DNA of 64,000 bases from Pyrenochaeta sp. MPI-SDFR-AT-0127 (GCA_020747015.1 JAGTJM010000041.1:186001-250000); one strand, 5' to 3'. Positions 22,224-33,492 are shown, counted from the stretch's first letter. Translations and numbers: made by a program. Notes: generated by a model not told the origin, from the letters alone.

Positions 22224-24267
22224 ATGCCCCACGGTCTTGCATGCAAACACTGCCTCCATAAGAAAACCAGCATAAATATGCTCAGTCGACACCTATCAAA
22301 GTTCCACATGGTTAAACGTAGCACATCCACTTGGCTTCGCGATCATGTGGTGGAGGTAACATTCCTCCAGAGCTGGGATCGGAACGGCACCTATGGTTAT
22401 TGGATCGTACGATCGGACATTCCATTCCCGGGTGGCCAATTCGACAATAGCTTGCTTCAAAAGTCAGCGCCGCGACTCTCGTCTCGAGCAGTTGCACCAA
22501 AGTGAGCGAGAACGTAGGACTGAGCAACATGTTGCCATTGTAACCGACGTCGGCAGCGCCGATATGGCGTTAAACACGAATTGGATGCGGCGCACCGGCT
22601 GGGGTAAAATAATTGCCGATGGGAATCGCAAACTTCTCGTGGTGCTAGCACAGCTACTTTATGGCGCCGGAAAAGGTCTTTTTCTTGGAAAACATGGGAA
22701 CACAAACCTGTTTAGCCGCAGAGAGGACGAGAAAAGGGTAATGGTTATTGTTGCTGCCCTTGACAGAGCTTTTGATCGCTGCGAGGACACTGTCAAACAC
22801 ACCGATACATCGATACGCTGCTGGCTCCGGGGCCAATACCTCGACCGCCCCTACAAAGCGCCATTCGAGCTTGTCGGACACAAGTCTAGAACGGGTATAG
22901 GAGGCTTATGAAGAGATGCATCTACTTCTGTGTCCACTTATGGCGATTGGAGGATGCTAAGAGGCGGTCACTATTGCGAAGATCGCTTACAGAAATCTAA
23001 TGCCAGGCACTCATGCAGGTATGGTTGGACAAGGTATGGTCATTTCATCCTGTCTTGCATGGCAAAAGAACCGACCCTGGCCATGCGGAGCTGAACGACG
23101 CCAACCCAGAGGATGAGAGCGATGATGCTTCCATAAGCACGGATGAAAGTGATACCCCAAGTAGGAACCGATTGTACGTAAGCGATCGCGATTCAAGGGG
23201 CGATCTATCTGAAAGCCACGACGGTGAGAGCAAAGATGGTTCGGCCTACATGGATACAAACCCAACTGAGCCACCGTGCACAATCTCCTCACACTTCAAT
23301 ACGGCAGACAACTCCAAAACTTCGAAAGATTCTTCAGCAGACAGCGTTCTAGAGGACCTAGTCCTGCGCCTCGGGCACTTCCTGGTTACAGAAAAGTATG
23401 AAGACGGCCAACCCTGTTCCACACCGCTTGTTTACTTTAGCAGTGTCCTAGGCATCTCAGCAGATGGGTCGACGTTCGAACGCGCGGCATATTATACACC
23501 GAAATTATCGGGGATGATCTACTGCGCGCGACTTATTTTCCTCGAGTCAACGCTGGCCCGTTTCGCCCATCACTACATAGGATGGAAAGCAAGGCTTCGC
23601 CGTGGCCAGCTCGACCACTTGAATAAGGTTCGCAGAGAGAAAATGTGCCTTGGTTCACAGGCGCCAATGGGCGAGTTGCTGAGCCTGCGAACCTATGGAC
23701 GCGCATGCAGCCGGTCGGACGGCCCTTCCTTCCGCGTTAATTGGAGCGATGACGGTCAGGTCGTGTCTTGGGATAAATTCCAACTCTCCATGGCACAATT
23801 TCCACAGATCAGCCAGAGCACTCTTGATCGTGCGGCTATGGTTTGCAAAGGCTGATGTAGGACTGGTGTTCGTCTTATGATTTAAATGCCGTCAAAGACA
23901 AGCTGATACTAGTCTATCTGGTGTGTGGACAAGTCCCGAGGGGTTCTGAGTTACTTGCCATCGAACATCGCAACGGCCCTTCAACACGTCTCGTGGAGTT
24001 TGCGTGTGTTCTGGGAAGATCGCCTTCATAACCAGACATCACAAATCTCGCCACACCACCAGCAACGAGTTTCACGTCGTCAGATTTCTACCGTCCGAAG
24101 CGAACAGAATTTTATATTACTATCTTATGTTTATACGACCTTATACTTATATACTCTACTGGACCTGCTACCGCTCAGACATGGACAGTTCTCTTCTTTT
24201 CTCCTCGCCCCCTACTATAAACGAACTATGGAAAACGCAGACTTTATCAAAAATACTCAATAACTAA
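22224..24267 (+). pseudogene. Relic of an OrsD / RecQ-like (telomere-linked type) helicase gene
   Basis: Large fungal repeat-family proteins carry an N-terminal OrsD (DUF3505-type) zinc-finger region before a RecQ-like helicase and are common near chromosome ends. Consecutive plus-strand frames give collinear pieces: GLACKHCLHKKTSINMLSRH (C-x2-C..H-x4-H finger, 22224 on), WMRRTGWGKIIADGNRKLL and FDRCEDTVKHTDTSIRCWL (22560-22850), then YRRLMKRCIYFCVHLWRLED in another frame, and a 280-codon frame at 23013-23855 ending TYGRACSRSDGPSFRVNWSD and DGQVVSWDKFQLSMAQFP. Near 24004-24267 follow IAFITRHHKSRHTTSNEFHV and YYYLMFIRPYTYIL. Frame changes near 22.45, 22.89, 22.99 and 23.9-24.0 kb make it non-functional. 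The helicase domain itself is not seen. Family naming is from memory of motifs, without a search. Confidence 0.72.
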
Positions 24268-25410
24268 ACGAAAATCATTCGTAGGTTTTCTCTTAGCGTA
24301 CGAATATATCAGCAACTGTCTATTACGGTTACAGAGAAATATATCAAGCAGATCGCCAAGCCCTTTAATCGGCAAGATAATAGGAGTAAAGAGGGAAATG
24401 CTAACGTAGGGTTCGCCTGGCAAAGTAGACACTGGCTATGGTAAAGAGATATAATTTACGGATTAGATAGTGCATTTCCAGACAAACTCTAACCCGCGCT
24501 TATAGGTATTTATAAATAGGTATCTACAGAGTAGAATAAATTCTTATAAGTTAAAGAGCCGGTGTCGAACTATAAGGTAAACTCTACTAAGCCCTAGGCG
24601 GCACAGGACCTAGGATATAACGGTACAGGCCTAGAGAGAGCGCCTACATCGACCTAAGGAGAAAAACGGCGGGTCTCAACTCTAATATCACTACCCGCTC
24701 CAAAGCGCGCTTATATACTGGATTCGTCCCTAGCGGATAATAGTATCAGCCTAAGTAGCAATAATTCAGCTAAGAGTGGTGCGGTAGGATAGGTTCCTTA
24801 GGCAACTTATACTAAGGGAGAACATTATAAAAGCCTGCCGAGAATTATCTAGCCTAGTTGTGTACCCTTAGTCGAACGCCCTGGCGACTTCGAGAAGATG
24901 GATATAATAGAGGAGCGGCAGGGAATCTTAGCTGATGTGAGGAGCCTGGAAGATAAGAAAAACCGCAGCTTTTAATCGTGGTATCGGCTAGGAAGAATTA
25001 ATAAGCAATTCAGACGCTAGAGAAACGTTAGTTGCCAGCTATACTTCGCTACTATAGGGAAGCCGCAGCCTAACTACACTTTAAATGACTGCAGCTCCTA
25101 GAAAAGTTATGAAAAGGCGCGCGCGATCTTTAGATAGCTAGAAAATAACCTTACCCTTCCCCGCCTCTATAGCTATCTAGGAGCTTGTAGCCTGTGTTAC
25201 AAAACGAATAGTCCATGTGAGGAGATTAGGATCGCAGTTCAGATTGAGTCGGCGAACTGCAAGAGATTAAAGATCACTAGAAAGACGTCTTAGAGTCACA
25301 AAAGGATCCAGAAGGCTGTTGCGAGAATAAGCCAGTCGTGAGAAAGACTATTACCGCACTGTGCGCTTTTGACGGCTACGTCATCAGGAAGTCCTTTATA
25401 AAAAGACTTT
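24268..25410. other. Degenerate AT-leaning DNA, probable repeat relic
   Basis: Dense in TAG/TAA in all frames with many CTAG and TATA steps, as in RIP-mutated repeat. One short plus-strand stretch around 25190-25280 has a cysteine-bearing peptide (CYKTNSPCEEIRIAV), possibly from an old zinc-knuckle protein. No gene can be called. Confidence 0.35.
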
Positions 25411-25722
25411 CTAACGAGAATAGGGTAGATATTGCCACCGAATATTAAGTCCTGTTATGGTTTCAACGTGAGGTATCGTTCTATAGCGGCTCAGTTCCGA
25501 GAGTTCTTTTCGTTTTCGAGATACTAGTACCTGCATCCGACTTTCGGCAGAGGAGGCGCTTCGGTGATATGCAGTATTCCTCGAGAGTCTTGCCGGGGGT
25601 GGAAGAAGAAAGAGGATGGGGCGTGGAAGGCGCATTCATCAAGACGCTGTCAGTATGGCCGATTGGATGGCCGATTGGTAGACCAGATCGCCCGCCGGAG
25701 AACAGGAGAGTACGACTAGAGG

Positions 25723-25755
25723 CTGACTTTTGCTTGACTCTCAAGCAAAAGTCAG
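25723..25755. repeat. Perfect 15-bp inverted repeat, 3-base loop
   Basis: CTGACTTTTGCTTGA and its exact reverse complement TCAAGCAAAAGTCAG flank CTC. It is not followed by a T run and has no adjacent gene, so a terminator role is unlikely; it may be the core of a small palindromic element. Confidence 0.8.
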
Positions 25756-25786
25756 AATGTATAAAACAGACACGGGAGGTTCCCCG

Positions 25787-25860
25787 AACTCGTAGAAGTC
25801 CCCCAACCTGTAGAAGGCCCCCAAACCGGTGGAAGACCGCCCAACCCGTGAAGGTCCCCT
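25787..25860. repeat. Imperfect tandem repeat, four units of 18-20 bp
   Basis: Units read AACTCGTAGAAGTCCCCC, AACCTGTAGAAGGCCCCC, AAACCGGTGGAAGACCGCCC and AACCCGTGAAGGTCCCCT. The pattern is a divergent purine-rich then C-rich minisatellite. Confidence 0.7.
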
Positions 25861-26649
25861 CTAGTATAAGATGCACCGTGGTATCAACCCCTAATTCTTT
25901 TCAACTAGGCAATCGCGCATCCTGCGCCAAAACGCGTGCATGTAACGCGAATTGGGTGCTGATTCTCTCCTAGTGCGGTGCCACCCCCTGGTTTACGCGT
26001 TTCAGGTCTAGCGTGGATCTCCTAAAGTATTATATGCTCCTCATCGCAGAGCGCGTAGTAAAGCCAATTTCTCTACCAAGCAATATTCATGCCAGACGCT
26101 GGCATCCAAATTCCATAATAGCTCGATCCGTGTCAAGCACGCTGTTGAAATAAGTTGATACCAATGGCCCCGATATGTTGCGCAGTTATATTTGTCGCAA
26201 TAGATCACAAGCCATTGCTAACGTCTCGGCACACATGAGGTGGTCTTAGCTCTTGGCTCCGAATCGGAGGACGTCCAGAATCCTTAAACACTAAGCTAAG
26301 CAGTTTTGAAGCTAGCGTCCTAACTACCCGGTTCTAGTGTACGTGGGCCGGAGAATCTTCACATCGACCAGGTAAAGTTTAGTAAAAAAGGTAAGCCACC
26401 AACTGCAAGATGTGTGCTGTCCAAGGAAAATAAATTACCCGGGAATCAACAAGATAGGAAATGCTGCAGGGCGTAATTGCTATGCAAGGATGATCCACAA
26501 GCAGTAGCTATTTTCGACCTAGAGCTCCCTGATACACCTGCATGGAGCTGCACGCCGGTCTCGGCTGCTAATGTCCTAAAAGTTGCAAGTATTGTTCTAG
26601 ATGGATGTCAATCCACATCGCGAGGATTTTTTTCCGTGTAGCAGGAGAA

Positions 26650-26685
26650 GGCTGTACGCGGGGCCGTACGCGGGGCTGTACGCGG
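26650..26685. repeat. Three tandem 12-mers
   Basis: GGCTGTACGCGG, GGCCGTACGCGG, GGCTGTACGCGG in direct succession; the middle unit differs by one transition. Confidence 0.85.
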
Positions 26686-27025
26686 TACCAGGTGCAATGT
26701 CACTAGAGAGGACTAGGCTAACCAAAGGACGATTCAACCCAGCGTTCGCTAAGATGTTACGGTAAACAAGAAGAGCCTTTCGTACATGAAATGCGTATAA
26801 GAACCATCCAGTGTCGCCCGTTCCTCATCTCCCACATACTCATCAGAATCTATCCCTCCAGGACAGTGCGGAGCTAGGATCTCGACATCCAATATCAGTA
26901 AGTCCATAGAGTCCATCTCGCTTCCCGGACTCTTCATAACATAATATTAATTAGCGAGAGCAGAATTACAAACTAAGTGTAATCCACGACGCATCAGAAA
27001 CCCAGAAGTTTAGCAGTCGACAAAG

Positions 27026-27376
27026 ATGCAACCTAAAACGCTTTTCCTCGCTGGGCTAGCCCTCGTTAACACCGTCACTGCCGATAAAATCTTGACGACC
27101 TGGGTTTGTGGGAGTTCGTGTCATGGTACGGGGGAGTGGATAAATGATTCCGGAGCTCACTATTGGATTAACGCCAATGATGGTTGCCGCGACGTTGACG
27201 TTCCATACATAAACAACGTCTGCTTCGATTGGAAGGGCAACAGAGGGCACTTCAATGCCGACGGTCAGGCTAAGAGATGCTTGATTAAGGGAGCGGAGAT
27301 ATACAATGGGCCCTGTGCCGATTCTTCCCTGAAGTGTATACGACAATGGTGGACTGAAGTGGGTTGCACTTGGTAA
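27026..27376 (+). CDS. Small secreted cysteine-rich protein (effector candidate)
   Basis: An intronless 116-codon ORF starting at ATG 27026. Residues 1-19 (MQPKTLFLAGLALVNTVTA) form a textbook signal peptide with an AxA-like cleavage site. The mature part of about 97 residues has eight cysteines, enough for four disulfides, and is rich in Trp, Gly and Asn (TWVCGSSCHGTGEWIND near its start, IRQWWTEVGCTW at its end). No domain is recognised. Small size, secretion signal, even cysteine number and position at the edge of an AT-rich, repeat-bearing block are the usual marks of fungal effectors, which is inference only. The frame is clean although the neighbouring DNA looks RIP-mutated. Confidence 0.75.
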   Translation: MQPKTLFLAGLALVNTVTADKILTTWVCGSSCHGTGEWINDSGAHYWINANDGCRDVDVPYINNVCFDWKGNRGHFNADGQAKRCLIKGAEIYNGPCADSSLKCIRQWWTEVGCTW

Positions 27377-28300
27377 CCTAGTTGCAAAAGAAAATTTTCG
27401 GTATGAGTTATTTATAGCTATCCTAGTCTATAAATATATATATCGGAGTTAAGATTCTTTCGACGAGAGAGACTAAGCTATAGCCAATAAATTACCTTAT
27501 TCTTACTATTGCTCTAAAGCTGCAGAGTGTGAAGACCTCTACTAAGGGGATAGTAAAGAGTAAGGGTTAGTTCTTAGGGATAGAGTAAAGGTAGAGTAGT
27601 AGGAGTAATACTACTCTACCTTTACCTTAATATTCTTATAAATAGTAAAGGTAATAGAATAATTCTCTATTTCTAATACTCTTTATAGAAGAACCCTCTT
27701 ACTATCTTAGTATTACCTTATACTACTCTACCCTTACTTTATCCCTAAGAACTAACTTTTACCCTTTACTATCTCCTTAGTAGAGGTCTTTATAGTATCC
27801 TATAGTATATAGAGTTTATATTATAGGATTCCTAGGGCTATATAACTTATAGAGTATATATTATCCTTAGTCTATAACTAGGCCTCTATTATAAGTCTAT
27901 ATTCTTCTATTATTCTACTTATAAGTGCCTATAGTCCTTACTATAGGTTCGTAATATAAGTAATCTAATCTAGTAAGAGTATACTAACCTAACTAAGTAG
28001 GAAATTCTTAGAAAGGAAGTTTTAGGCTTAAATAGGTAATTAATTAGGTTAGTCCAGGCTTCTTAAGCCTCACTTAACTGCTTGTTGCGGACTGTATTAG
28101 CTTCCTAACACGGAATAAGCAGAGACTACAGGTTATCCGTAGTAGATCGGGGGACCCGATACTCTTAGAAAGCACTGTAGCGCTAACAATCGTGCTGATT
28201 GCAAAGCTGTTATGCACAAGCCCATGAGGAGAGGAGTAGTCTATATAGTCTACGTATTACTATCGCGTCACCGGTGTAATGCTGTGAAAGCTGTCGTCCG
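27377..28300. repeat. Small AT-rich island
   Basis: TA-dominated DNA with no coding capacity, beginning right after the secreted-protein gene. It contains the foldback element at 27532-27790 and grades back to normal composition after about 28.1 kb. Confidence 0.7.
27532..27790. mobile_element. Foldback/MITE-like element with long terminal inverted repeats
   Basis: The left arm starting AAGACCTCTACTAAGG is matched in reverse complement by the right arm ending CCTTAGTAGAGGTCTT. About 70 bp of each arm align with a few transitions, giving a 259-bp element. Inside the left arm is a perfect 16-bp hairpin (TAAAGGTAGAGTAGTA and its complement, 7-base loop) around 27590. No clear target duplication was found. 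Confidence 0.75.
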
Positions 28301-28915
28301 CTGTGCTAAGATACCGCAGACTAATATCTCTTTGTAAATATTAATAAGTTCCATCCAAAGGTTCCGTGTACCCAGTTAACAAAAGTTTGCGATTCGTTGA
28401 GATGACGTGGCGTGACATCGTAGCTCCTTCCCCATACAAAAGGTTACCGGTAGTACACGCGGTGCAAGGATAAGAGCGGCCTGCTTGACTTGGCAAGCTT
28501 AAGCTTGTTGTTGGCGAAGCTTAATTATTTATATTTTCATTCTCGGTTAAGATTAGCATGCGCCGTGGAGATTGGGAAACGCGCATTGAGTGAGGTTCCA
28601 AGATTGGGGTTAGGAATGGTGCGCCGCGCGGCTGTGAAGTAGAGGGCCACAGCAGGATGAACGACATGCAGGAGGTACTAAGCCAGATTATTGGATGACG
28701 ACATGATTCACAATGTTGCAGAAGCGAATAACTCTGTTATGCAACGCGATGACATGAATTTTTGATGTAATTGTAGTAGGAAAGACAAGTTGTCTTCACC
28801 CTGGCCTATCCTGGCCCAGGGTGGCACATGTCATCCAGGTTGCTGACAACTACGTCCCTATGCTTCTTTAGTCCACCAGTGCTAGTTTGGGCTCTCTGGA
28901 GGAAAGACAGTATAG
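28301..28915. other. Spacer with no recognised gene
   Basis: Normal-composition DNA. A small palindrome (GCAAGCTTAAGCTTGTTG) lies near 28492. Nothing else is supported. Confidence 0.35.
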
Positions 28916-29218
28916 TGGAAGGAGAGCGAGTCGGAAGAGAATGATGGTGAGCCTAGTGCGAAGCGGCTGAAAGTGGAGGGTGCTGTGGATGCAGACGCGC
29001 TGCCTGAGAAACGGTTTGGGGAGGGTTTTGCAGACCAATACATGGCCATGTCGTCTATGCTCAGGACGAGGATGCGATCGAACAAGCGTCGAGTATTGCC
29101 CAACTCCAAAGATCTGGTCACGAACTTTAACCTGCGCACCCCGCCCGAGGTCATCACGGAGCACAACGACGTGGACAATATACAAAGGGTGGTCTCAACA
29201 ATGCTAGAGCTCACGTGA
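28916..29218 (+). CDS. Hypothetical C-terminal coding fragment
   Basis: A plus-strand frame open from 28916 to a TGA at 29216-29218 (100 codons), just after a possible ACAGTATAG acceptor. The peptide is acidic then basic, with a nuclear-localisation-like SAKRLKVE and later RMRSNKRRVLPNSKDLVTNF. No family is recognised and no upstream exon could be attached. It may be the tail of a decayed gene. Confidence 0.3.
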   Translation, partial: WKESESEENDGEPSAKRLKVEGAVDADALPEKRFGEGFADQYMAMSSMLRTRMRSNKRRVLPNSKDLVTNFNLRTPPEVITEHNDVDNIQRVVSTMLELT

Positions 29219-29797
29219 CGGAAGCGAGGGAACAGAAAGTTTGCTATTTCTCTACGCAAGCTTTAAAAGTGTTACAAACGTAGGTGTATAGAAGATAAAC
29301 GTCAATTTCTCGACTACTCTACGTGTTCAGAGCTTTTGAACGCTGTTGGGGGAGTGTTGTGTGGGTGCGGAGTTTTGGTGCTGCTCTAGAATTGCTGATT
29401 TTACCCTTTGTAGGACGACCTCGAGGATAGGACGATGCTGACGCGACGGGCCGCTGATGAGCCCCTTTGGCGCAGGTCCGGGAATTGCTGTAGCCGGCAC
29501 GCCAAAAATCTGCCCACGCAGGCGGCGAGGCGGGCGGTGATTGGGCGATCTATGGATGATCGATGCTAGTGGGCCTGGTCGCACGCTAAGCATCCGGCAA
29601 CGGATATGTCCCTGACGCGCCAGGCGAAAGTGGCTCCATCACCCATCACCATCTTTAAACCAGACCCGCCCATTGCCCTCGTCCTGCAATGCACCTCGAC
29701 GCTCTCAACTCAACACCGTCCTCGCACGGCCTTCTTTCCGCCGGGCGATTGTTGAATTCGAGCGTCGCTCTTGATCTTTGTACCTAGTTGCGTCACA
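29219..29797. promoter_or_regulatory. Upstream region of ERG25
   Basis: No supported gene. It contains the promoter and 5' leader of the sterol oxidase gene, with a pyrimidine-rich stretch at 29690-29790. No specific factor site is claimed. Confidence 0.4.
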
Positions 29798-30811
29798 ATG
29801 TACGCACCGAGGCACCTCCTATCGCGCGCGCGCGCCATTCGCTAACAAACTTAGGAACTCGACCGTCGTTCTACCGCCCATGGGGCCGCAGGATACGTAC
29901 TGGGGCTCCTTTGAGGAGATCTCAAAGTACAATGTCTCGCTTAACTACGCCGAGCGTCTTTGGGCGGCTTGGTACGCGTACATGCAGAACGACGTTCTCG
30001 CCACGGGTGTCATGTCCTTTGTCATGCACGAGGCTGTCTACTTCGGCCGCTCGCTGCCGTGGATTATAATCGACATGATCCCTTGGTTCAGGCGGTATAA
30101 GATCCAGCAGGTAAGCTGCAACATGCCCTTCTCGAAACAATACAATGCTAACGAACCCGACAGAACAAGATCCCTACTGCATGGGAACAGTGGCAGTGCA
30201 CCCTCCTCGTCCTCTTCTCCCACTTCACCGTCGAGCTCCCGCAGATCTGGTTCTTCCACCCCATGTGCCAATTCTTCGGCCTCAGCAACTCCGTCCCGTT
30301 CCCCAGCATCTACAAGATGGCCTTCCAGATCGCCATCTTCTTCGTTCTCGAGGATACCTGGCACTACTGGATCCACCGCGCCATGCACTACGGCTTCCTC
30401 TACAAGAACATCCACAAGATCCACCACCAGTACTCTGCGCCCTTTGGTCTGGCCGCCGAATACGCCTCTCCCATCGAAGTCATGGTGCTCGGTCTCGGTA
30501 GCGTCAGCGCGCCCATTCTCTGGTGCGCCATCACCGGCGACTTGCACATCTTAACTATGTACCTCTGGATCGTGCTCCGCTTGTTCCAGGCCATCGACGC
30601 GCACAGCGGCTACGAATTCCCCTGGTCTCTGCACCACTTCCTGCCTTTCTGGGCCGGTGCCGAGCACCACGACGTGCACCACGAGCGCTTCATCGGCAAC
30701 TACTCGAGCAGCTTCAGGTGGTGGGACTACCTTCTTGACACCGAGGCTGGTCCCGAGGCGTCCAAGAGGCGCCGGGAAAGGAAGCTCGCCGCCATGAAGA
30801 AGAAGGCGTAG
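29798..30811 (+). CDS. ERG25: C-4 methylsterol oxidase (ERG25-like)
   Basis: ER membrane di-iron oxidase that removes C-4 methyl groups in ergosterol synthesis. Exons 29798..29799, 29855..30110 and 30164..30811 (906 bases, 301 residues). The first exon contributes only AT: intron 29800..29854 (GTACGC..CTTAG, GCTAAC branch) splits the start codon, and splicing yields MNSTVVLPPMG, matching the MNST start I recall for fungal homologues. Second intron 30111..30163. Three histidine boxes: HRAMH 157-161, HKIHH 170-174, HHDVHH 254-259. Several hydrophobic segments, and a lysine-rich tail (AAMKKKA) compatible with ER retention. The frame is intact and of normal length. It is followed 344 bases later by a PAF1 pseudogene in the same direction, so this may be a duplicated segment of the core genome. 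Confidence 0.94.
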
Positions 30812-31154
30812 TGGGGCAAAAGAGCTACCGTATAGTGTACAAAGAGGATTTACACGGCAATATACAGTTTATGATGCGGTATTCGATTCGTGAGCTGCCC
30901 GTCCATGGTACGGACGGCGCTACTTTATTTGGGATACGCTCGGAGTTGCACTTGAGGGTTCACGCCGCCAACGTTGACTGCTAGCAGCTTATAAAATATG
31001 CTCTCGGTAATGGATGGATGATGTCGATATGCGGGGAGAGGGCTTTAGATACTAGGCAGGCGGAGTAGCGCGTCTCTCTAGCTCCCGCAACTTTCTTTTA
31101 GCAAGCCGCACAGCTTCGCACCACGACTCGTCACCTCGCTCACCCTCCAGCGCC

Positions 31155-31990
31155 ATGTCGAGATCCCAGACCTACCCGCAAGACTACATCGCTCGCATAC
31201 GATTCTCCAATGCGCTGCCGCCGCCGCTATGCCCTCCCTAGCTTCTCGACATCCCCAATACGGGTCTTTCAAGCGGGCAGTACACATCCGCCGCTTTCGC
31301 GTCAAGACTAGCGAGGGAGCAGCCGCTTAACATTGAGGTTGATGCGGAACTCGGCATGCCAATTGACCTCGTTGGTATACCGGGCGTCTTCGATGGTGAT
31401 GCATCCGGTACGCTGCTTTACACTTGCGACAACGCAGACTGCTAACTGTATATAGCTATCCAGGTAAAGCCACACCTACAACCGCTTCACCCTGCTGACC
31501 GCGCGCTGATGCGCCCGCCTAACGCGCTGGGAAAGTTGACCGTTAACGCCTCTAACGCTTCGTTTCTGCGCCGCACAGAGTACATCACGTCTAGTACAGC
31601 GGGCAATAAGTCTATGTTCGAATCGAGCAACTCGTCCAACACGATGCGGCTGCGGAAGAAGCGCGCAAAGGGTAATGTCTCCGAAGACAACCCTATTCAC
31701 ATCATGCGCAACATCATTAAGGGCTTCAACCTTGCCAACCTAGAAGACGCATCCATAGACTAGGACTCAGCAGACAGCATACGCGCCGCCCATATCGATG
31801 CCGACAATAAGCGCGCCTGGAAGAACCTAAAGCACCCGCGTAACGACAAGCTCGAGCTCCTCGACTCGTACCCCCTCCTCCTGGATTGGGACGCCCTCCC
31901 CGATACAATGCAGATGGCAAGGGAGAAGGGGAGGTGCGGATTGAGACTGAGATAGACGTTGAAATAGAGACTATCTCGCCCGTATATTGG
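31155..31990 (+). pseudogene. PAF1 (RNA polymerase II elongation complex subunit) pseudogene
   Basis: Starts at ATG 31155 with the conserved Paf1 N-terminus (YIARIRFSNALPPPLCPP). Codon 29 is TAG (31239-31241) where Lys is expected (PP-K-LLDIPNTGL). The intron 31408..31455 is still recognisable and in phase. Downstream blocks are clear: FASRLAREQPLNIEVDAELG, MPIDLVGIPGVFDGD, SFLRRTEYIT, NPIHIMRNIIKGFNLANLED. A second stop (TAG 31761-31763) precedes LELLDSYPLLLDWDALPD. Homology fades by about 31.96 kb, roughly halfway through a normal Paf1. With two stops and a missing C-terminus it cannot make a functional protein; an intact PAF1 elsewhere in the genome is expected. Confidence 0.88.
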
Positions 31991-33490
31991 AGATAGCAAT
32001 CCGCAGGTTGTTGCTGCGTTACTACCATTCATCCTTCCAACTTTCTACATTCGTGCCAGACTCTGCTGCCTGCCTGGCTGGTGAAACGATCTGCCCGCCC
32101 GCGTCCACTCGACGCAACCTCACACACGCCGGACAGCATATATATCTCTTCATAAAAGAATTACCCACGAGGTACTTACTCTGATGGCGGGTGGGACTAG
32201 TCTACCTGCTGCTCACGTAGTGTACATATCCCGCGACGAGCGAGTTTCTTATTTTTTAAGATGTTTTGGAACTTTTCACGAGGGCGGTAGTTCGATAACG
32301 GGTGAAAGCAAAGCAAAGAAAAGTAGGCGGTAAGCGTAAGAGGGTATCTTATTTTAAAAGAGAGAACGAACGCTACGTATCTAGAGTAGAGTAGAGTAAC
32401 GTAGAGGATGCGCGCATCAACAGACGGCTCTGGATTACAACATGGCAAGCTAAACTATTCAAAACGTCTCAACGCCCGCCGTATTATATCATATCGTATC
32501 GTATCATATTATGCTACATCGCATCACATCATGTTACTTCTGTTAAACTGGTAATGTTCTCGCTCGTGGTGCATAATAAACTATTTTGATCCCAGCAATA
32601 CGACAGGCAGGCGTAAATGCCTTCTATGCCTTCAGATTTAAGTAACAAAACCTAATAATCTTTGCAGAAGCGCCAAAGATCAAGCACTCGGCGTGTGAGT
32701 GGAACGGACAGTCGGTTCTTGCAACCTGAATGGCCTTCGCAGCATTGTTGGACCCAGGATTTGATCGTCTTCATTCGACTTGTAAGGTCGGCGTCTTCTT
32801 GCTGATGTGCACTATTTCCTAACTCAGGTTATTCCTTCGGTTTTCCTGAGATATCTAGCTTTGTCAGCTTCTGAATCGTTGGGAAGTAAAGATCGAAAAT
32901 TTTCCGGTAGGCGATCGAGCAGTGTCTCGCCTCTTACCTTCGAAAATCGACAACTCTAACGAGTTAATTGGGTTTAATGTACAGGACGACCATTCACGTC
33001 TGATAGGTAGGTAAGGACCACTAGGCAATTCATTTTCCTAAGTGGAAATGTGTCGGATCCAGATAGGCCATGCGCTATTTCTAGCGATCCGAGGTCAATG
33101 TTTCAAGTCAATCGGAGGTACGATAACGCCTGAAGTAGAACAGCACAAGTTGTGCATTCAGTTATTGGTCAGCTTCGCCGTCTCGTCATATCTACGATTA
33201 TTCTATCGCGAGAGGATGTAGGGTTTAACTAGTCACACCCTTGCAAACTAATAAACTCCGCTTCTTCCCCTTCACGGCTTGTCGAACGACCTATGTCATA
33301 TTAATAATTCAATATAACTTACAATAGATGATATGCACCCAAACGAAAGCGACTACGACGAGAGCCCCAACCTATGAGTACTATTAGCCTCTCAACTAAC
33401 GAAGTCTACTACTTCTGCGCGCGCGGTCAGTTATCCACATTTTTGCCGGCAATGGCTATGCGCATACCCAACGAGACTAACGCAAACATA
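31991..33490. other. Gene-free stretch with a short simple repeat
   Basis: No gene seen. At about 32475-32530 there is a run of ATC/ATA-type repeats (TATCATATCGTATCGTATCA) of low complexity. Confidence 0.4.
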
Positions 33491-33492
33491 GT

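Noticed and set aside
29820..29836. (CG)n run near the ERG25 start as a regulatory site
   Set aside because: It lies inside the intron that splits the start codon and has no known function.
32475..32530. Possible tandem array of ATCGTATC-like units
   Set aside because: Irregular low-complexity sequence without a stable unit; not a CRISPR-type or satellite array.
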